Translations under genes and position numbers: made by a program
Source of the DNA: Sandaracinus sp.
Lineage (GTDB): Bacteria > Myxococcota_A > Polyangia > Polyangiales > Houyiibacteriaceae
Length of the DNA: 37,931 nt
Reading direction: 5' to 3'
Assembly (NCBI GenBank): GCA_002699025.1
Contig: PABA01000114.1
Coordinates: 1 to 37,931, forward strand
Part shown: positions 35,573 through 37,931 of the stretch, in pieces
Position numbering within the stretch: the stretch's first letter is position 1
Layout of the letters: the number at the start of each line of letters is the position of its first letter
The notes under the pieces: model-generated
Told to the model about the DNA's origin: nothing
The model's database searches: none
Seen by the model: only the letters and a program-made list of their open reading frames with translations

Positions 35573-37147
35573 TCAGCGGAGCTCGACGCGGAGCTCGTAC
35601 CCGACCCGGTTGCCTCGCCCCCCGTCGCGCACCGTGAGCAGATACCAGCCCGGCTCGAGCCGCCGGCTGATCGTCTCGAAGCGCCCCTGCCCCGCCGACC
35701 GGTCGAGCAGCTCCGAGCGGATGTCCCGCAGCTCGAGATCGAGATCCTCCCGATCCTGCCCCCGGCCGCTCCCGAAGATCTCGAGCATGGCCACCAGCCG
35801 CGCCGGCTCCTCGAGGTGCACCCGGTACACCTTCACCGCGTCGGCCCCGTTGCTCGGCCGCGGCGGCCCGCCGCTCGGCGCCGGGTCGCTCACGCCGTCG
35901 ATCTTGTCGGCGACCTTCCCCGGCACCGCCAGGTCCAGCGGCCAGCGCGAGGTGTCGTCCTCCGGGAGCAGCTCCGCCGGGTGCCCCCCGAGCGCCAGCA
36001 GCCGCTTCACCGCCGTCGCCTCCACCCGCCCGCTCTGCACCAGGTGCCGGAGGAAGGTCGGCAGCGCCGGATGGGCCCCCGGCCGCCGCCCCAGCTCGAT
36101 CATCGCCTCGAGGAGCGTCGCCGGCCCGAGCGCCACGCCGTCTTCGTCGGCGTCCTCGATCTCGCCGGCCCCGTCCGCGAGGTCCCAGAGCACCTCCGCC
36201 ACGCTCGACTCCGAGCCGATCCCGCGCACGTCCCGCTCGTCGCCGCGCTCGAGGTCGTGGTTCACGCGGAGCTGCCCCGTCGGCTGGATCCCGATGGTGT
36301 CCTGGTAGAGCGGCGAGGCGAGCACCATCGTGGCGAACCAGGTCGCGCGCCCCTCCTCCCAGGCGAGGCCCGGGTCGATCTGGAAGCCGCGCGGGTGCTG
36401 CCCGCCGTGCGAGCTGTCGCTCGAGAGCCGGTCCATCACGAAGTGCCCGAACTCGTGGAGCACGATCATCTCGTCGTGCTCGTCCGTGTCCGTGGTGTGC
36501 TGCTGCCCCGGCTCGCCGCCGAGGAGCTCGATCGTGTAGCGCCCCGAGCCCGCCGGGCGCTCGCCCGTGTAGAAGCTCCAGACGGTCGTCACGCCGCGGC
36601 CCCAGTAGGCGAAGAAGGGCGGCAGCGTCTCCCCGGTCCAGGCCTGCACGGCCTGCGCGCCGAGGAGCATCGTGTCGAGGATGTGGAGCGCGCCGGCCTC
36701 CGCGTGCTCGTCGCGCACCACGAGATCGATCGGCGCCTGGGGCGTGCCGAGGGGCGCGCGGAAGACGTGCGGCTCCGTGCCGGCGCCGTCGGTCGTCACC
36801 GCCAGCTCGATGCCCTCGTGCTCCAGCGTGCTCTCGATCGCGAGCATGGTGGCGGCCTCCGTCGCCTCGAGGCGGAAAGCGCCCTCCGCGTCCGTGCGCG
36901 CTTCGGCGATCGGCGTCCCGTCGGGCGCCTCGGCGCGGACGCGCACGAAGCGGGCCGGCAGGACGCGGCGGGCCTGGGAGGCGCCGGTCGGCGTGGGGTC
37001 GCGGGCCTCGAAGCGCACCCGCCCGGTCCACACGGCCGGCTGCGGCGGCGGAGGCGTGGTCGCGACGGGCGCCGCGGCGGGGCCACAGCCGGTCAGCGGA
37101 AGGAGGATCGCGAAGGCGGCGATCGAGAGCAGCGCTGCCCGGGGCAC
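35573..37147 (-). CDS. zinc-metalloprotease-like lipoprotein with PPC-like C-terminus
   Basis: A 524-residue protein with lipobox LPLTGC (Cys21). A beta-rich carboxypeptidase-regulatory-like region occupies ~40-145. The catalytic region has HEFGH (H231, E232, H235) preceded by MIVL, and a downstream LAWEEGRATWFA (E264/E265) that supplies the third zinc ligand in the gluzincin manner. The last ~110 residues (VYRVHLEEPARLVAMLEI, then PGWYLLTVRDGGRGNRVGYELRVEL) resemble a pre-peptidase C-terminal domain. It is probably a surface or periplasmic endopeptidase. GTG 37147 is 11 nt after the stop of the small membrane protein. A TAGCGT box lies 5 nt upstream, so it may also have its own leaderless promoter. 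Confidence 0.78.
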   Translation of the reverse strand: MPRAALLSIAAFAILLPLTGCGPAAAPVATTPPPPQPAVWTGRVRFEARDPTPTGASQARRVLPARFVRVRAEAPDGTPIAEARTDAEGAFRLEATEAATMLAIESTLEHEGIELAVTTDGAGTEPHVFRAPLGTPQAPIDLVVRDEHAEAGALHILDTMLLGAQAVQAWTGETLPPFFAYWGRGVTTVWSFYTGERPAGSGRYTIELLGGEPGQQHTTDTDEHDEMIVLHEFGHFVMDRLSSDSSHGGQHPRGFQIDPGLAWEEGRATWFATMVLASPLYQDTIGIQPTGQLRVNHDLERGDERDVRGIGSESSVAEVLWDLADGAGEIEDADEDGVALGPATLLEAMIELGRRPGAHPALPTFLRHLVQSGRVEATAVKRLLALGGHPAELLPEDDTSRWPLDLAVPGKVADKIDGVSDPAPSGGPPRPSNGADAVKVYRVHLEEPARLVAMLEIFGSGRGQDREDLDLELRDIRSELLDRSAGQGRFETISRRLEPGWYLLTVRDGGRGNRVGYELRVELR

Positions 37148-37152
37148 GCTTC

Positions 37153-37158
37153 ACGCTA
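37153..37158 (-). promoter_or_regulatory. -10-like TAGCGT box overlapping the upstream stop codon
   Basis: On the minus strand TGATAGCGT contains the stop of the small membrane gene and a TANNNT hexamer. The hexamer ends 5 nt before GTG 37147. It may be coincidental because the genes are close enough to share a transcript. Confidence 0.3.
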
Positions 37159-37404
37159 TCACGGCGGCGGGCCGGCGTCGGGGGCGCGTGGGAAGAGCGC
37201 CTCCACGTCCTCCACGTCGAGCCAGACGAGGCCCGCGTCGCCGGGCTCCGCCGCCGCGCCATCGGCCGCTGTCCCGGCCGCCGCATCCCCCGGCCCGACC
37301 TCCTCCGCGTCGCCCGCGTCGATCCAGACCAGCACGGCGGCGGCGACGGCGGCGGCGATCCAGAGCAGGGCCGCCCGGGCGTCGTAGCGGGCCGGGGTGC
37401 GCAT
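37159..37404 (-). CDS. small single-pass membrane protein
   Basis: An 81-residue protein. One membrane helix (ALLWIAAAVAAAVLVWIDAG, residues ~12-31) is followed by an acidic, Ala/Gly-rich external part that ends in LVWLDVEDVEALFPRAPDAGPPP. I do not recognise it. Its position 11 nt upstream of the zinc-protease lipoprotein suggests they are co-transcribed, and it could be a small partner or regulator of that protease (inference). Confidence 0.55.
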   Translation of the reverse strand: MRTPARYDARAALLWIAAAVAAAVLVWIDAGDAEEVGPGDAAAGTAADGAAAEPGDAGLVWLDVEDVEALFPRAPDAGPPP

Positions 37405-37590
37405 GAGAGCGGCCTACCCCGCCCGCCGCGCAGAAGCCACCGCCGCGCCCCCCGACCCTTCGGCCGGGGGGTCGGGGGTTCGCCGTCTTGGGCGACGAGC
37501 AGCCTGCAGGTCAGGGGCCGAGACTCGCTCGGCGTGGGGCGACTCGATCGCGCGCGAGGCTTTGCGGGGGCGGCGGGAGCGGGGCGCACG

Positions 37591-37669
37591 GAGTCCTGCG
37601 GACACCGGGTGGAGCTCTGCGGCGGGGGAGTCCTGCGGACGCCGGGTGGAGTCCTGCGGACACCGGGGG
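37591..37669. repeat. 21-bp repeat, first (degenerate) cluster
   Basis: Copies of gagtcctgcggacaccggg occur at 37591, 37628 and 37649, with a degenerate copy at 37612. The same unit forms the regular array at the window end. The stretch 37405-37590 shows no gene. Confidence 0.85.
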
Positions 37670-37782
37670 GGCCGGCCGGGGAGAGGGAGCCGCGGGAGCG
37701 CTGCGGTGCGAGGGGGAAAATCGGCGTGATGTCCGAGGGGTGGGCGCTCGGGAGGGGGCGGCGGATCGGGGACGGTCGAGGC

Positions 37783-37814
37783 GGAACTCGAACTTGACGT
37801 CAAGTTCGAGTTCC
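37783..37814. other. 32-bp perfect palindrome
   Basis: All 16 base pairs match around the centre GACGTC (37796-37801), with no loop. The inner part is aacttgacgtcaagtt. It is 50% GC in otherwise about 74% GC DNA. No T-run follows, so a terminator is less likely than a protein-binding site or cruciform. Confidence 0.9.
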
Positions 37815-37834
37815 TGGGAACGCGGGGCGGCACG

Positions 37835-37931
37835 GAGTCCTGCGGACATCGGGAGGAGTCCTGCGGACACCGGGAGGAGTCCTGCGGACACCGGGAGGAG
37901 TCCTGCGGACACCGGGAGGAGTCCTGCGGAC
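37835..37931. repeat. 21-bp perfect tandem repeat running off the window end
   Basis: Four full units (37835, 37856, 37877, 37898) and a partial fifth of a 21-bp motif, with one substitution in the first unit. Each contains the small dyad GTCC-TGC-GGAC. A period of 21 bp keeps every dyad on the same face of the helix. There are no spacers, so it is not CRISPR. Confidence 0.95.

Noticed and set aside
37835-37931. CRISPR array
   Set aside because: Repeats are directly adjacent without spacers, and no cas gene is present.

Overview
The window is about 38 kb of very GC-rich DNA. It looks like chromosome from a myxobacterium-type organism (Myxococcota, probably Polyangiales / Sandaracinus-like). 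This is an inference from gene content: duplicated AgmX/PglI-type C-terminal domains, TPR-PEGA proteins, a zinc-ribbon Ser/Thr kinase, lipoproteins with Asp-Ala-Gly linkers and Dickkopf-like cysteine repeats, and GTG starts with 1-4 nt overlaps. I see no rRNA, tRNA, CRISPR array, transposase or phage gene.

Left part (1-11.9 kb), mostly regulatory and envelope functions: the end of an unknown gene; a secreted protein of four TonB-C/AgmX-like repeats that appears frameshifted; a Dph6-like PP-loop ATPase; a 1050-residue membrane protein with receiver-like, PATAN-like and TPR parts; a STAND-type ATPase regulator with a C-terminal winged helix; a divergent hypothetical gene whose 3' end is tandemly duplicated; a NarL-type response regulator; and a GIDE-like membrane protein.

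Middle (11.9-22.2 kb), the most interesting part. A PHP-type lipoprotein, a GT-C glycosyltransferase and three consecutive SGNH-hydrolase-fold membrane proteins are chained by 4-nt stop/start overlaps. A membrane TPR protein follows, then an SxtJ-family membrane protein and a NodU/TobZ/SxtI-type carbamoyltransferase that overlap by 1 nt. This looks like a cell-surface glycan (or secondary metabolite) assembly and decoration locus with carbamoyl and possibly acyl tailoring. It ends at a hairpin terminator.

Right part (22.3-37.9 kb): a DUF4190-like membrane protein; lgt overlapping a sulfatase-modifying-factor-fold protein that lacks the catalytic cysteines; a small DAG-repeat lipoprotein; a Ser/Thr kinase; a TPR-PEGA protein overlapping a DUF7282-cupredoxin lipoprotein; a minus-strand four-gene operon (transaldolase, outer-membrane protein, Nudix, NAD kinase) in which every junction overlaps; a double-SRPBCC secreted protein; and a small membrane protein followed by a zinc-protease lipoprotein.

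Two genome-style features run through the window. Most larger intergenic gaps hold their own family of short tandem repeats (13, 15, 16, 17, 21 or about 90 bp units, plus a GAGCNN hexamer tract). Several genes also have a TANNNT -10-like hexamer 5-8 nt before the start codon, which suggests leaderless transcription. The right edge carries a 32-bp perfect palindrome between two arrays of a 21-bp iteron-like repeat.
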